From assembly GCF_927798175.1 (NCBI RefSeq), contig NZ_CAKMMP010000028.1, positions 1 to 49,557 on the forward strand: 49,557 nucleotides of DNA. Reading direction: 5' to 3'. This stretch comes from Paenibacillus sp. JJ-223. GTDB lineage: Bacteria > Bacillota > Bacilli > Paenibacillales > Paenibacillaceae. The notes below the pieces were generated by a model, which saw only the letters and a program-made list of their open reading frames with translations, ran no database searches and had not been told where the DNA came from. Positions 31,443 through 39,200 of the stretch are shown in pieces. The translations under genes and the position numbers were made by a program. How positions within the stretch are numbered: position 1 is the first letter of the stretch; each line of letters starts with the position of its first letter.

Positions 31443-31475
31443 GGAGCTGTACACAATAAGTGCAGCTCTTTTTTG
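31443..31475 (+). terminator. Terminator of the abfA operon
   Basis: GAGCTGTAC/GTGCAGCTC stem (one G-T pair), loop of ~7 bases, then T6. The next 240 bases to the DUF1934 gene hold only a weak promoter candidate (TTGAAC near 31510, TATACA ~18 bases on). Confidence 0.82.
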
Positions 31476-31713
31476 TCGCGGCTGGGCAAAAACTCTGAAT
31501 TTGGATTTGAATTGAACGGTTGAACTGGATATAGTTATACAGTAGAGATTTTGAATGTATGGGAATCGAATGAGACATACGCAAAGAAATGCGCGGGAGG
31601 CCGAGCGTTTTCCGTATACTGAATGCGTATAGCGGTCGTGACGGGGGATGGGTTGTTCTCACCAGCCGCCCCGCTTTGTGCCGTCTTCGAATATATTGGA
31701 GGTTGTAACATTC

Positions 31714-32139
31714 ATGTCGAACATGCGACCGGTTCGGATCCGGCTGCACAGCCGTTATGATGGTGAAAATGTAGTGCAGGATCTTCAGGGGGAAGCGACG
31801 CTAAAAGGAAAGGCATTATACGTGCGTTACGTAGAGCCTGAAGCGGGCCCGCAGGGCGGCATCACCCGCACGACCCTGAAGCTCAGTGCACAATCCATCA
31901 AGATCATGCGCCACGGCGAGGTGGAGTCGGAGCAGACGTTTGAGCTTGGGCGCAAGCTGCCCGGGTTTTATCGTTCGCCTTACATGTCGTTTGCGCTGTC
32001 CACGCACACCCGGAAAATGGAGCTTTCCATGGACGGGTTAAATGCAAAAGCGGCGTGGAGCTACGAATTTTACCGATTTGATGAAGCATCCGGACATTTT
32101 GCGATTAGTTTGCATATACAGGAGGAACCAATTTCATGA
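31714..32139 (+). CDS. ywiB: DUF1934 protein (YwiB-like)
   Basis: The 141-aa product is a small beta-barrel-type protein of the DUF1934 family: an RPVRIRLHSRYDGENVVQDL opening, LYVRYVEPE, RTTLKLSAQSIKIMRHGEVESEQTF and LSMDGLNAKAAWSYEF. The fold is lipocalin-like in B. subtilis YwiB; no biochemical function is established. The start ATG 31714 has TGGAGG 11 bases upstream. Its stop overlaps the argS start (ATGA), the arrangement found in B. subtilis (ywiB-argS), which supports the call and implies translational coupling. Confidence 0.88.
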   Translation: MSNMRPVRIRLHSRYDGENVVQDLQGEATLKGKALYVRYVEPEAGPQGGITRTTLKLSAQSIKIMRHGEVESEQTFELGRKLPGFYRSPYMSFALSTHTRKMELSMDGLNAKAAWSYEFYRFDEASGHFAISLHIQEEPIS

Positions 32140-33815
32140 CACGTAATCCACTCGATACGATTAACGAACGGGTAAGCACGGCTGTTGGCAATGCCATCGT
32201 GGCTGCAGGCATTGTTTCGCAGGAAGAGCTGCCTGTCATCACGCTTGAAGTGCCACGCGACAAAGCACACGGCGATCTGGCTACGAATGCAGCGATGCAG
32301 CTGACCAAAATTGCGAAGCGCAATCCTCGCCAAATTGCGGAAGAGATCATAAACCATCTGAATCTGGCGGAAGCCGGCATCGAAAAGGCCGACATTGCCG
32401 GACCAGGTTTCATCAACTTCAAGCTGGACAAGAGTTATCTGTACCCTGTGCTGGCGCTCGTGCAAGAGCAAGGCGAAAATTATGGCCGCATCAATGCGGG
32501 TGAAGGCCGCAAGGTCCAAGTGGAGTTTGTCAGCGCCAATCCGACAGGAAGCCTGCATTTGGGACATGCTCGCGGTGCGGCTGTCGGCGATGCGCTGTGC
32601 AACGTTCTCGATTTTGCGGGATATCAGGTTACCCGCGAGTACTATATTAACGATGCCGGCAACCAGGTATTCAACCTGGCTCGTTCCATCGAAGCCCGTT
32701 ATTTGCAGGAGCTCGGCCAGGATGCCGAAATGCCGGAAGACGGATACCATGGAGAGGACATTATCGGTTTCGCGAAGGAACTCGTGGCGGAGAAGGGCGA
32801 AGAGCTGTTGTCCATGAGCCCTGGGGACCGTGCGGCGTATTTCCGCGACTATGGCCTGGAAAAGGAATTGGACAAAATCAAGCGTGACTTGGGACGCTTC
32901 CGCGTGCCATTCGACAATTGGTTCAGCGAAACATCGCTTTACGACAACGGTGAGGTGCTGCGCGTTCTTGACGAGCTGCGCGATCGCAACGAAATTTACG
33001 AGCAAGACGGGGCGACTTGGCTGAAAACGATGCAATACGGCGACGACAAAGAGCGTGTATTGATTAAAAACGACGGAACGTATACCTACCTCACGCCGGA
33101 CATTGCCTATCACCGCGACAAGTATGCTCGTGGTTACGACATCATGATCAACATTTGGGGAGCGGACCATCATGGTTACATTCCGCGGATGAAAGCGGCC
33201 ATGCAGGCACTCGGAAACGATCCTGCCAAATTGGTCGTGTTGATCGCGCAAATGGTCAGCTTGTTCCAGAATGGCGAGAAAGTGAAGATGTCAAAACGTA
33301 CAGGCAAAGCGGTAACGATGGAGGACTTGATGGATGAAGTCGGCGTGGATGCCATCCGTTATTTCTTCACGATGCGCAGCATGGACTCCCATCTGGATTT
33401 CGACATGGACCTCGCCATTTCTACCTCGAATGAGAATCCGGTGTTTTACGTGCAGTATGCGCATGCTCGCGTATGTAGCGTATTCCGCCAAGCGGAAGAG
33501 CAGGGCATTCAATTGCTGCCGATCTCCGAGATCGACCTTTCGAAGTTGAACACGGAGCATGAGTATGATTTGCTGCGCAAAATCGGGGAACTTCCAGAGG
33601 AAATCGCTGCTGCGGCAGCCGGTTATGCCCCTCATCGCATGATTCGATACGTGTATGAGCTGGCATCCCTGTTCCACAGTTATTATCGCGCTGAACGCGT
33701 CATCACCGAAGACGCTGCTCAAACCCAGGCGCGTCTGGCGCTGATTGGTGCCGTTCGTACCGTGATCGCGACAACGCTCCGTCTGGTCGGCGTGTCCGCA
33801 CCGGACAAAATGTAA
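32136..33815 (+). CDS. argS: Arginyl-tRNA synthetase
   Basis: This class-I synthetase charges tRNA-Arg. The 559-aa product has an N-terminal additional domain (~1-110), the HIGH-type motif HLGHARG (near residue 136) preceded by VEFVSANPTG, the KMSKR motif in VKMSKRTGK, and the all-alpha anticodon-binding DALR domain at the C-terminus ending VGVSAPDKM, a typical ArgS end. GGAGG lies about ten bases before ATG 32136. It overlaps the preceding DUF1934 gene by four bases. A bidirectional terminator follows, shared with the convergent protease gene. Confidence 0.98.
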   Translation: MTRNPLDTINERVSTAVGNAIVAAGIVSQEELPVITLEVPRDKAHGDLATNAAMQLTKIAKRNPRQIAEEIINHLNLAEAGIEKADIAGPGFINFKLDKSYLYPVLALVQEQGENYGRINAGEGRKVQVEFVSANPTGSLHLGHARGAAVGDALCNVLDFAGYQVTREYYINDAGNQVFNLARSIEARYLQELGQDAEMPEDGYHGEDIIGFAKELVAEKGEELLSMSPGDRAAYFRDYGLEKELDKIKRDLGRFRVPFDNWFSETSLYDNGEVLRVLDELRDRNEIYEQDGATWLKTMQYGDDKERVLIKNDGTYTYLTPDIAYHRDKYARGYDIMINIWGADHHGYIPRMKAAMQALGNDPAKLVVLIAQMVSLFQNGEKVKMSKRTGKAVTMEDLMDEVGVDAIRYFFTMRSMDSHLDFDMDLAISTSNENPVFYVQYAHARVCSVFRQAEEQGIQLLPISEIDLSKLNTEHEYDLLRKIGELPEEIAAAAAGYAPHRMIRYVYELASLFHSYYRAERVITEDAAQTQARLALIGAVRTVIATTLRLVGVSAPDKM

Positions 33816-33848
33816 TTACATGACAGGCGCTCTGGCGCGCCTGCGCTG

Positions 33849-33907
33849 AGAAGCCTCCATGCATGCTGCGGGTTACGCCTGGCCTCATGTATGGAGGCTT
33901 CTTTTTC
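33849..33907. terminator. Bidirectional terminator after argS
   Basis: AGAAGCCTCCAT...ATGGAGGCTTCT exact 12-bp stem with a 30-base loop, followed by T5. Confidence 0.87.
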
Positions 33908-33934
33908 CTGCCTGCGCGGGCAGACCGTTCCGAC

Positions 33935-35089
33935 CTATTCACGTTTCTCCTGCATCAGCTTGAGAGCATCGATCTCTCCGCCTCGAACTTTGGGCTTGGC
34001 GGCCGATGGTTTGCGGGCTCGCAACGGCACGGTTGCGCGTTTGACCAACGTTTTGATTTCGCCCGGCGACAAGCCGGGGTACTTGGCGAGCAGCAGGGCA
34101 ATGGCTCCGCTGACATGAGAGGTGGCCATGGACGTGCCGCTCATCTCATGATGTTTTCCGTGGACCCAGGAGGAGACGATTTTGTCGCCTGGAGCATAAA
34201 CATCCACGTAGGTGCCGCGATTGCTGAATGGCGCAATGCGCCGATTTTTGTCGGTGGCCCCAACGGATATTGTTTGAGGATAACGTGCCGGATAATCGAT
34301 GCTGCGTCGTTTCCCGTCATTTCCTGACGATGCAACGATAACGATTCCAGCCTGGTAAGCGCGATTGACCACGTCGAGCAGGGCTTTGCTGCGCGTTTTC
34401 ATGCCGAAGCTCATATTGATGATGTCGACCCGGTTGCGCACGCACCAATCAATGCCAAGGACGATATCGGATACGAATGCGGAACCGTTATGGTCGAATG
34501 CCTTTACGGGATAGATCAGGGAACGCGGGGCAACGCCGATCATGCCTGCCGTGCTGTTGGCTGCGGCGATGGTTCCTGCAATGTGGGTCCCGTGACCGTT
34601 GTCGTCGTGCGGAAGCAGGCTTCGATTGAGGAGATTGATCCCTTGGGCGAGTGAGTAGCGCAAATCGGGATGGTGGAAGTCTGCCCCGGTATCAATCACG
34701 CCGATTTTGACCCGATGTCCGGTGGAAACAGACCAAACCTTGGGTGCCCGAATCTGCTTGACGCCCCAAGGGATGCCTTGAACGCTGCTTGGTTTGTTGT
34801 AAAGGGCTGCGGTATGGATCGTGACTTTCTGATCCTTCTCCACGGTCAGATCATTTCCGAAACGAACCAATTCCTCAGGGCATGGCAGTGGAGCGATAAT
34901 GGAACGGGCCAACCGGGAAGAGCGAACGGTTCCCAGGCCGGCGATCTCGTTTCGCATCCGGGATAATTGCATCAGACAAGCTTCATATTGCCCGGGTCTG
35001 GCGAACCGAATCAGATACCGTTCACTCTGCTCTGGTTCAAGGCGTTGCATTCCTTCCGCCAAATGATGCAATAAGCCGGTATAGTCCAT
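33935..35089 (-). CDS. Subtilisin-like serine protease (S8)
   Basis: The 384-aa product has the subtilase triad: Asp133 in VIDTGADFHHPDL, His166 in NGHGTHIAG and Ser320 in GTSMATSHVSG, plus the oxyanion Asn257 in ASSGNDG. The ~115 residues ahead of the catalytic domain include an inhibitor-I9-like stretch (SERYLIRFARPGQYEACLMQL). There is no signal peptide from the chosen start (ATG 35089, GAAGGGGG eight bases upstream), and the longer in-frame N-terminus does not add one. It may act inside the cell or leave by a non-classical route. It is convergent with argS, on the minus strand. The C-terminal tail is short and basic. Confidence 0.92.
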   Translation of the reverse strand: MDYTGLLHHLAEGMQRLEPEQSERYLIRFARPGQYEACLMQLSRMRNEIAGLGTVRSSRLARSIIAPLPCPEELVRFGNDLTVEKDQKVTIHTAALYNKPSSVQGIPWGVKQIRAPKVWSVSTGHRVKIGVIDTGADFHHPDLRYSLAQGINLLNRSLLPHDDNGHGTHIAGTIAAANSTAGMIGVAPRSLIYPVKAFDHNGSAFVSDIVLGIDWCVRNRVDIINMSFGMKTRSKALLDVVNRAYQAGIVIVASSGNDGKRRSIDYPARYPQTISVGATDKNRRIAPFSNRGTYVDVYAPGDKIVSSWVHGKHHEMSGTSMATSHVSGAIALLLAKYPGLSPGEIKTLVKRATVPLRARKPSAAKPKVRGGEIDALKLMQEKRE

Positions 35090-35521
35090 ATTGGGAGCCC
35101 CCTTCGGGATGAACATGCTGAAGTATTCTATGAATGCGTTCATCCCGGCGCATGGGGAACTTGCCCTTTTTTTGCGAAAACCCACTCCCTCCGTGTCAAA
35201 ACGGGGACAGAAACATATGATGGATAGAGGGTTGGAGGGCTCTTGCGGGGACCCAGGGCGAGGAACAATCCTTTAAGGGCATACAGTCAGAAAGGCGGAG
35301 GAAACTCCGTCTTTTTCCCATTTGATTTATTTTCCGAAAAAAGGCGTGTAGGGTGCGGGGGACCTGGCGTTTGACAATATAAAAAATGGCTGGATAAAAA
35401 CTTGCTTTTTGACGCTAAATAGGTTTTACTTAGGTTTGTTAATGGATATGTTATGCGTAACGGTCCATCTTGCAGGGATATAACGTGTTTGCGAATTATG
35501 TGTGAGAGGAAGTGTCAGTCA
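35090..35521 (+). promoter_or_regulatory. Region upstream of rpoE: orphan hairpin and rpoE promoter candidate
   Basis: A hairpin AGGCGGAG/CTCCGTCT with loop GAAA and T5 (35292-35316) has the form of an intrinsic terminator on the plus strand, yet no plus-strand gene precedes it since argS, whose own terminator is 1.4 kb upstream. TTGACA at 35371-35376 with TAAAAA 18 bases on, or TTGCTT near 35402 with TTTACT 17 bases later, are candidate rpoE promoters. No other gene is visible. Confidence 0.45.
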
Positions 35522-36079
35522 GTGAGTACCTCACTCAATTTGAAAATTGATAAAGAAAAAGTTAAGGAAATTCCTTTGGTCGATCTTGCGTTCATGGTAC
35601 TTAAAGCGGCCAACACGCCGTACTACTACCTTGATTTGATGAACGAGGTTGCGAAACAACGCGGCATGACGGATGAAGAGATCAACGAATATATTGCCCA
35701 GCTGTACACCGAAATCAATATCGATGGTCGATTTGCATGTGTAGGTACAAGTCTCTGGGGGCTGAAGCGTTGGTATCCGGTTGGCGGGAACGAAGATGCC
35801 GTTTCGGGGACCAATCGTCCACGCATCATTAATGATGACGACGATGACCTGGAAGACGAGGACTTCGGCGAAGAGGAAGACAACTACAACGTGGATGATG
35901 ACTTCAACGATTCCAACGATGATCAGGATGAGGATGAAGACGACGATATCTTTGACGAAGACGACAGCGACGAAGAAGTCTTGGTTGAAGACGACGACCT
36001 CGAAGAAGAAGACATTGAGGATGAAGAAGAAGAAGAGTTTGACGACGAAGAGGATTACAACGACGAAAAGGATCGCTAA
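35522..36079 (+). CDS. rpoE: RNA polymerase delta subunit
   Basis: RpoE increases RNA polymerase recycling and promoter selectivity in Gram-positive bacteria. The 185-aa product has the N-terminal folded HARE-type domain (~1-90; EIPLVDLAFMVLKAANTPYY, DGRFACVGTSLWGLKRWYP) and a long unstructured C-terminal tail made almost entirely of Asp and Glu, the hallmark of delta. GTG 35522 is the start, with AGAGGA about 11 bases before; a longer upstream reading contains no family sequence. The following pyrG gene is the classical neighbour in Bacillus. Confidence 0.97.
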   Translation: MSTSLNLKIDKEKVKEIPLVDLAFMVLKAANTPYYYLDLMNEVAKQRGMTDEEINEYIAQLYTEINIDGRFACVGTSLWGLKRWYPVGGNEDAVSGTNRPRIINDDDDDLEDEDFGEEEDNYNVDDDFNDSNDDQDEDEDDDIFDEDDSDEEVLVEDDDLEEEDIEDEEEEEFDDEEDYNDEKDR

Positions 36080-36125
36080 TCATCCGGCGTCAATATTTTG
36101 CCCTTTTTTCCCGGGAGAGTCAGCC

Positions 36126-36236
36126 TTGACACAGACTTGGGTAACGGGTAAACTATTGCATGGGCTTATGAATGAGCGATTGTATATTTATGATTTTTAT
36201 AAAAAGTGCCCCGTCCTGCGGGAGTGCTTTTTTTTT
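36126..36236 (+). promoter_or_regulatory. pyrG promoter and transcription attenuator (reiterative-G type)
   Basis: TTGACA (36126-36131), a 17-base spacer and TAAACT (36149-36154) place the start at GGGC (36162-36165). About 40 bases later is a terminator hairpin (36201-36236) whose left strand is C-rich (GTGCCCCGTCC) and which ends in T9. This is the layout of the B. subtilis pyrG leader. There, low CTP makes polymerase stutter and add extra G's at the 5' end, and the poly-G then pairs with the C-rich strand and prevents termination. The match is by architecture; no reiterative transcription has been shown here. Confidence 0.8.
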
Positions 36237-36562
36237 GTGTTTTTAAGGCTGAATTCGTTAAAAAGTAATCTTTTTCCATGCTCCCGGCCAACGAATCTTG
36301 GTCCATTTAGGTTATAAAAAAAACCTTGTGCGCAAAGTCATTCTTGGAATGCATTGCCGCTCTGGACGAGGGTAGGCTTTACGGAAAAACGGTACGTTGA
36401 CTTCGCCTGAAAACTTTATGCAACTGGCTTCGTGAAGGAGAGCGGCTTGCAGGCCGTGGCATTTGTTGCCAACTCCTTTTGACGATGATTACCTGGGAAA
36501 CGGGTTACGATAACACCATATATCGCCTGAATTTTCGTACTTATATTAGGAGGGTTAAGAAA
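36237..36562 (+). other. Long stretch between the attenuator and pyrG
   Basis: 326 bases with no supported gene. If transcription starts at 36162 this is an unusually long untranslated leader. A TTGACT near 36398 and a TTGACG at 36478 might mark extra promoters, but neither has a well-placed -10. The pyrG ribosome binding site AGGAGGG is at 36548-36554. Confidence 0.4.
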
Positions 36563-38170
36563 GTGACAAAGTATATTTTCGTGACGGGCGGCGTTGTGTC
36601 CTCCCTGGGCAAAGGGATTACGGCAGCTTCGCTGGGCAGATTGCTGAAAAATCGTGGGTTGAAGGTGACCATTCAAAAATTTGATCCGTACATCAACATC
36701 GACCCGGGTACCATGAGTCCGTATCAGCATGGTGAAGTGTTCGTAACCGATGACGGCGCGGAAACAGACCTGGATTTGGGTCATTACGAGCGCTTCATCG
36801 ATATTAACCTTTCCAAAAACAGCAACGTCACGACTGGTAAAGTATACTCCTCCGTCATCAGCAAAGAGCGGCGCGGGGAATATCTGGGCGGCACGGTGCA
36901 AGTCATTCCGCATATCACGAACGAGATTAAAGAACGCGTATTCCGCGCAGGCCGCGAAGCGGGCTCGGATGTTGTTATCACGGAAATCGGCGGAACCGTC
37001 GGCGATATCGAGAGCTTGCCTTTCCTGGAAGCAATCCGTCAAATCAAGAGCGACGTGGGCCGCGACAATGTCATGTATATCCACGTAACGCTGATTCCTT
37101 ATATCAAGGCTGCGGGAGAAGTGAAAACAAAGCCGACACAGCATAGCGTAAAAGAACTGCGCAGCATCGGCATTCAGCCGAACGTCATCGTTTGCCGCAC
37201 AGAATATGAACTGTCCACAGACATGAAAGCCAAAATCGCCTTGTTCTGCGATATTGATGCCAACGCCGTTGTGGAATGCCGCGACGCCAGCACGTTGTAT
37301 GAAGTTCCGCTGAACCTGCGCGAAGAAGGTTTGGACGAAATCGTCGTGAACCATCTGAAATTGACCACTCCTGCACCGGATATGAGCGAGTGGGAAGGAT
37401 TGGTTGAGCGGATCAGCAAGCTGGAGCGTACGGTTGAAATCGCGATCGTGGGTAAATACGTGGCGCTTCACGATGCGTATTTGAGCGTTGTGGAATCCTT
37501 GTCCCATGCAGGTTTTGCGGCCAATGCGGACGTGAAGCTTCGCTGGATTCAATCCGAGGACGTGACCGAAGAGAACGTGGACGAGTTGCTGGGCGGCGTA
37601 GGCGGCATTCTGGTGCCCGGCGGCTTTGGCGATCGCGGAATCGAGGGCAAGGTAACGGCGATTCGATATGCACGCGAGAAACAAATTCCGTTCTTCGGTA
37701 TCTGTCTTGGCATGCAGGTTTCCGTGATCGAGTATGCACGTTCCATCGTGGGCATGAACGGCGCGAACAGCTCCGAGATCAACCCTACCACCGAATTCCC
37801 AGTGATTGACCTGCTGCCTGAGCAGAAGGATATCGAAAACTTGGGTGGAACGATGCGCCTCGGGCTGTATCCGTGCAAGCTGCAGGAAGGTTCCCTGGCT
37901 GCGGCATGCTACGACGACGAATTGGTATACGAGAGACACCGCCATCGGTACGAGTTCAACAACGAGTATCGCGAAGAGATTGAAAAGGCAGGTCTGGTCA
38001 TCTCCGGTACGTCCCCTGACGGGCGTTTGGTGGAAATCGTTGAGCTTCCGAACCATCCTTGGTTCTTGGCGGTTCAATTCCATCCGGAGTTCACGTCCCG
38101 TCCGAACCGTCCGCAGCCGTTGTTCCGCGAGTTTGTGAAAGCATCCTTGCTAAACGCTGAAAGCAAATAA
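36563..38170 (+). CDS. pyrG: CTP synthase
   Basis: PyrG aminates UTP to CTP using ATP and glutamine. The 535-aa product has the N-terminal amidoligase domain (KYIFVTGGVVSSLGKGITAASLGRLL with its P-loop; DPYINIDPGTMSPYQHGEVFVTDDGAETDLDLGHYERF-type pattern) and the C-terminal class-I glutaminase domain. The latter shows GGFGDRG, the nucleophile Cys in FFGICLGMQ and the His/Glu pair in QFHPEFTSRP. The start is GTG 36563, eight bases after AGGAGGG. A leader attenuator (36126-36236) likely adjusts expression to CTP levels. rpoE lies upstream and spo0F downstream, as in Bacillus. Confidence 0.98.
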   Translation: MTKYIFVTGGVVSSLGKGITAASLGRLLKNRGLKVTIQKFDPYINIDPGTMSPYQHGEVFVTDDGAETDLDLGHYERFIDINLSKNSNVTTGKVYSSVISKERRGEYLGGTVQVIPHITNEIKERVFRAGREAGSDVVITEIGGTVGDIESLPFLEAIRQIKSDVGRDNVMYIHVTLIPYIKAAGEVKTKPTQHSVKELRSIGIQPNVIVCRTEYELSTDMKAKIALFCDIDANAVVECRDASTLYEVPLNLREEGLDEIVVNHLKLTTPAPDMSEWEGLVERISKLERTVEIAIVGKYVALHDAYLSVVESLSHAGFAANADVKLRWIQSEDVTEENVDELLGGVGGILVPGGFGDRGIEGKVTAIRYAREKQIPFFGICLGMQVSVIEYARSIVGMNGANSSEINPTTEFPVIDLLPEQKDIENLGGTMRLGLYPCKLQEGSLAAACYDDELVYERHRHRYEFNNEYREEIEKAGLVISGTSPDGRLVEIVELPNHPWFLAVQFHPEFTSRPNRPQPLFREFVKASLLNAESK

Positions 38171-38229
38171 GCCATAGCGATTCATCTATAAATGCGAAAT
38201 CCGACAAAGGGTCGGATGCAGCGATATGG

Positions 38230-38277
38230 AATCTCCCGCACACTGAAGTGAATTCAGTCGTGCGGGAGATTTTTTTT
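38230..38277 (+). terminator. pyrG terminator
   Basis: AATCTCCCGCAC/GTGCGGGAGATT 12-bp stem with an inner CTGAA/TTCAG hairpin, then T8. Confidence 0.95.
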
Positions 38278-38331
38278 GAGTCAGATAAACGTTTGATTTA
38301 TATATGTACGTATAAAATTTGGAGTTAGTGC

Positions 38332-38370
38332 ATGAAGAAAAACAATTCCGGTTCGTTTAACAAAGGTTAA
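38332..38370 (+). CDS. Possible 12-codon peptide (MKKNNSGSFNKG)
   Basis: ATG 38332 to TAA 38370 encodes 12 residues, with GGAG seven bases upstream. It lies between the pyrG terminator and the spo0F promoter. The peptide is basic and polar, with no export signal. It could be a leader peptide or chance; evidence is limited to the ribosome binding site. Confidence 0.25.
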   Translation: MKKNNSGSFNKG

Positions 38371-38435
38371 TTGAGGTAGAGGCAGTACCTGGGGGGACGG
38401 GGTTACTTTTCTACAGCCCAAGATTTTTCCATCAG

Positions 38436-38477
38436 GCAGGATTTCGTTGCACGAAGTAGAATACTTATCATGTCGAC
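38436..38477 (+). promoter_or_regulatory. spo0F sigma-H promoter with a 0A-box-like site
   Basis: GCAGGATTT (38436-38444) fits the sigma-H -35 RnAGGAWWW. After 11 bases, GTAGAATAC (38456-38464) carries the -10 core RnnGAAT. Seven bases on, TGTCGAC (38471-38477) differs at one position from the Spo0A box TGTCGAA. In B. subtilis spo0F is likewise driven by sigma-H and bound by Spo0A. Confidence 0.82.
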
Positions 38478-38541
38478 TATGGGATAGTTATCCAGTTCTC
38501 GATTGCGTACATGCTTTTCCTAATTGTAGGAGGTTTAATCC

Positions 38542-38928
38542 GTGGAAAACAAAAAAGTCTTAATTGTTGATGACCAAAATGGGATTCGAATTCTGTTAAT
38601 GGAAGTGTTCAGCAGCGAGGGATATAACACCTTTCAGGCACCGAACGGCAAAGTCGCTTTGGAGATTGTCAAAAATGACAAACCTGATCTGGTGTTGCTT
38701 GATATGAAGATTCCGGGCATGGACGGGCTGGAGATTTTAAAACACATCAAGGAGATCGATTCGAGCATCAAGGTGATTATGATGACTGCTTACGGGGAAT
38801 TGGATATGATCAAGGAAGCGACCGATCTGGGGGCATTGATGCATTTTACGAAACCGTTTGACATTGATGAAATGCGGGTGGCAGTCAATATGCAGCTCCG
38901 CAGCGATACGGCTGGTAAATGCAGTTGA
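38542..38928 (+). CDS. spo0F: Sporulation phosphorelay response regulator Spo0F
   Basis: Spo0F takes phosphate from sporulation kinases on its aspartate and passes it to Spo0B, which then phosphorylates Spo0A. The 128-aa product is a single receiver domain without an output domain. It has the acidic pocket D10-D11, phospho-acceptor Asp54 in LLDMKIPGMDG, Thr82 in MMTAYGELDMI and Lys104 in FTKPFDIDE, all as in B. subtilis Spo0F. The C-terminus is a few residues longer. GTG 38542 is preceded by AGGAGG at eight bases. A sigma-H promoter lies 78-106 bases upstream. The histidine kinase at 12245-14593 is a candidate partner. Confidence 0.97.
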   Translation: MENKKVLIVDDQNGIRILLMEVFSSEGYNTFQAPNGKVALEIVKNDKPDLVLLDMKIPGMDGLEILKHIKEIDSSIKVIMMTAYGELDMIKEATDLGALMHFTKPFDIDEMRVAVNMQLRSDTAGKCS

Positions 38929-38953
38929 GTCCTGTGTCCAGCAGGATTTTTTT
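38928..38953 (+). terminator. spo0F terminator
   Basis: AGTCCTG/CAGGATT stem (one G-T pair) and T7, starting at the spo0F stop codon. Confidence 0.8.
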
Positions 38954-39070
38954 GTCATGCTTTCGGTTGTTGGAGGCGGTTTGATAAAGGCAGGTCGTAA
39001 AAGGGGTATTGCGAACAGATGGCAGGGGAATATTGGATATGGGGAGCCCGTTATGCGTTGTCTATGAAAA

Positions 39071-39136
39071 CTGTGCTGCATAGCACAGCATTTTTGCAAA
39101 TGCTTGTTTAGTATTTGACACGGGATGTGGTATAAT
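39071..39136 (+). promoter_or_regulatory. fba upstream region: hairpin and extended -10 promoter
   Basis: TGTGCT/AGCACA hairpin (39072-39087) followed by a short T-run may act as a second terminator. TATAAT at 39131-39136 preceded by TGG gives an extended -10; the -35 (TTTAGT, 18 bases upstream) is poor. A TTGACA at 39115 is only 10 bases from the -10 and is not its partner. Confidence 0.55.
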
Positions 39137-39200
39137 AAGCCCGTATGTGATTCGGCTAAAAACCATAGACACAACCCAAACCCCTAGGAGGATTGAAACC

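Noticed and set aside
32070..33251. 393-codon frame opposite argS
   Set aside because: Antisense shadow of a complete arginyl-tRNA synthetase gene.
36416..38083. 555-codon frame opposite pyrG
   Set aside because: Antisense shadow produced by codon bias; no recognisable domain and it runs against CTP synthase.
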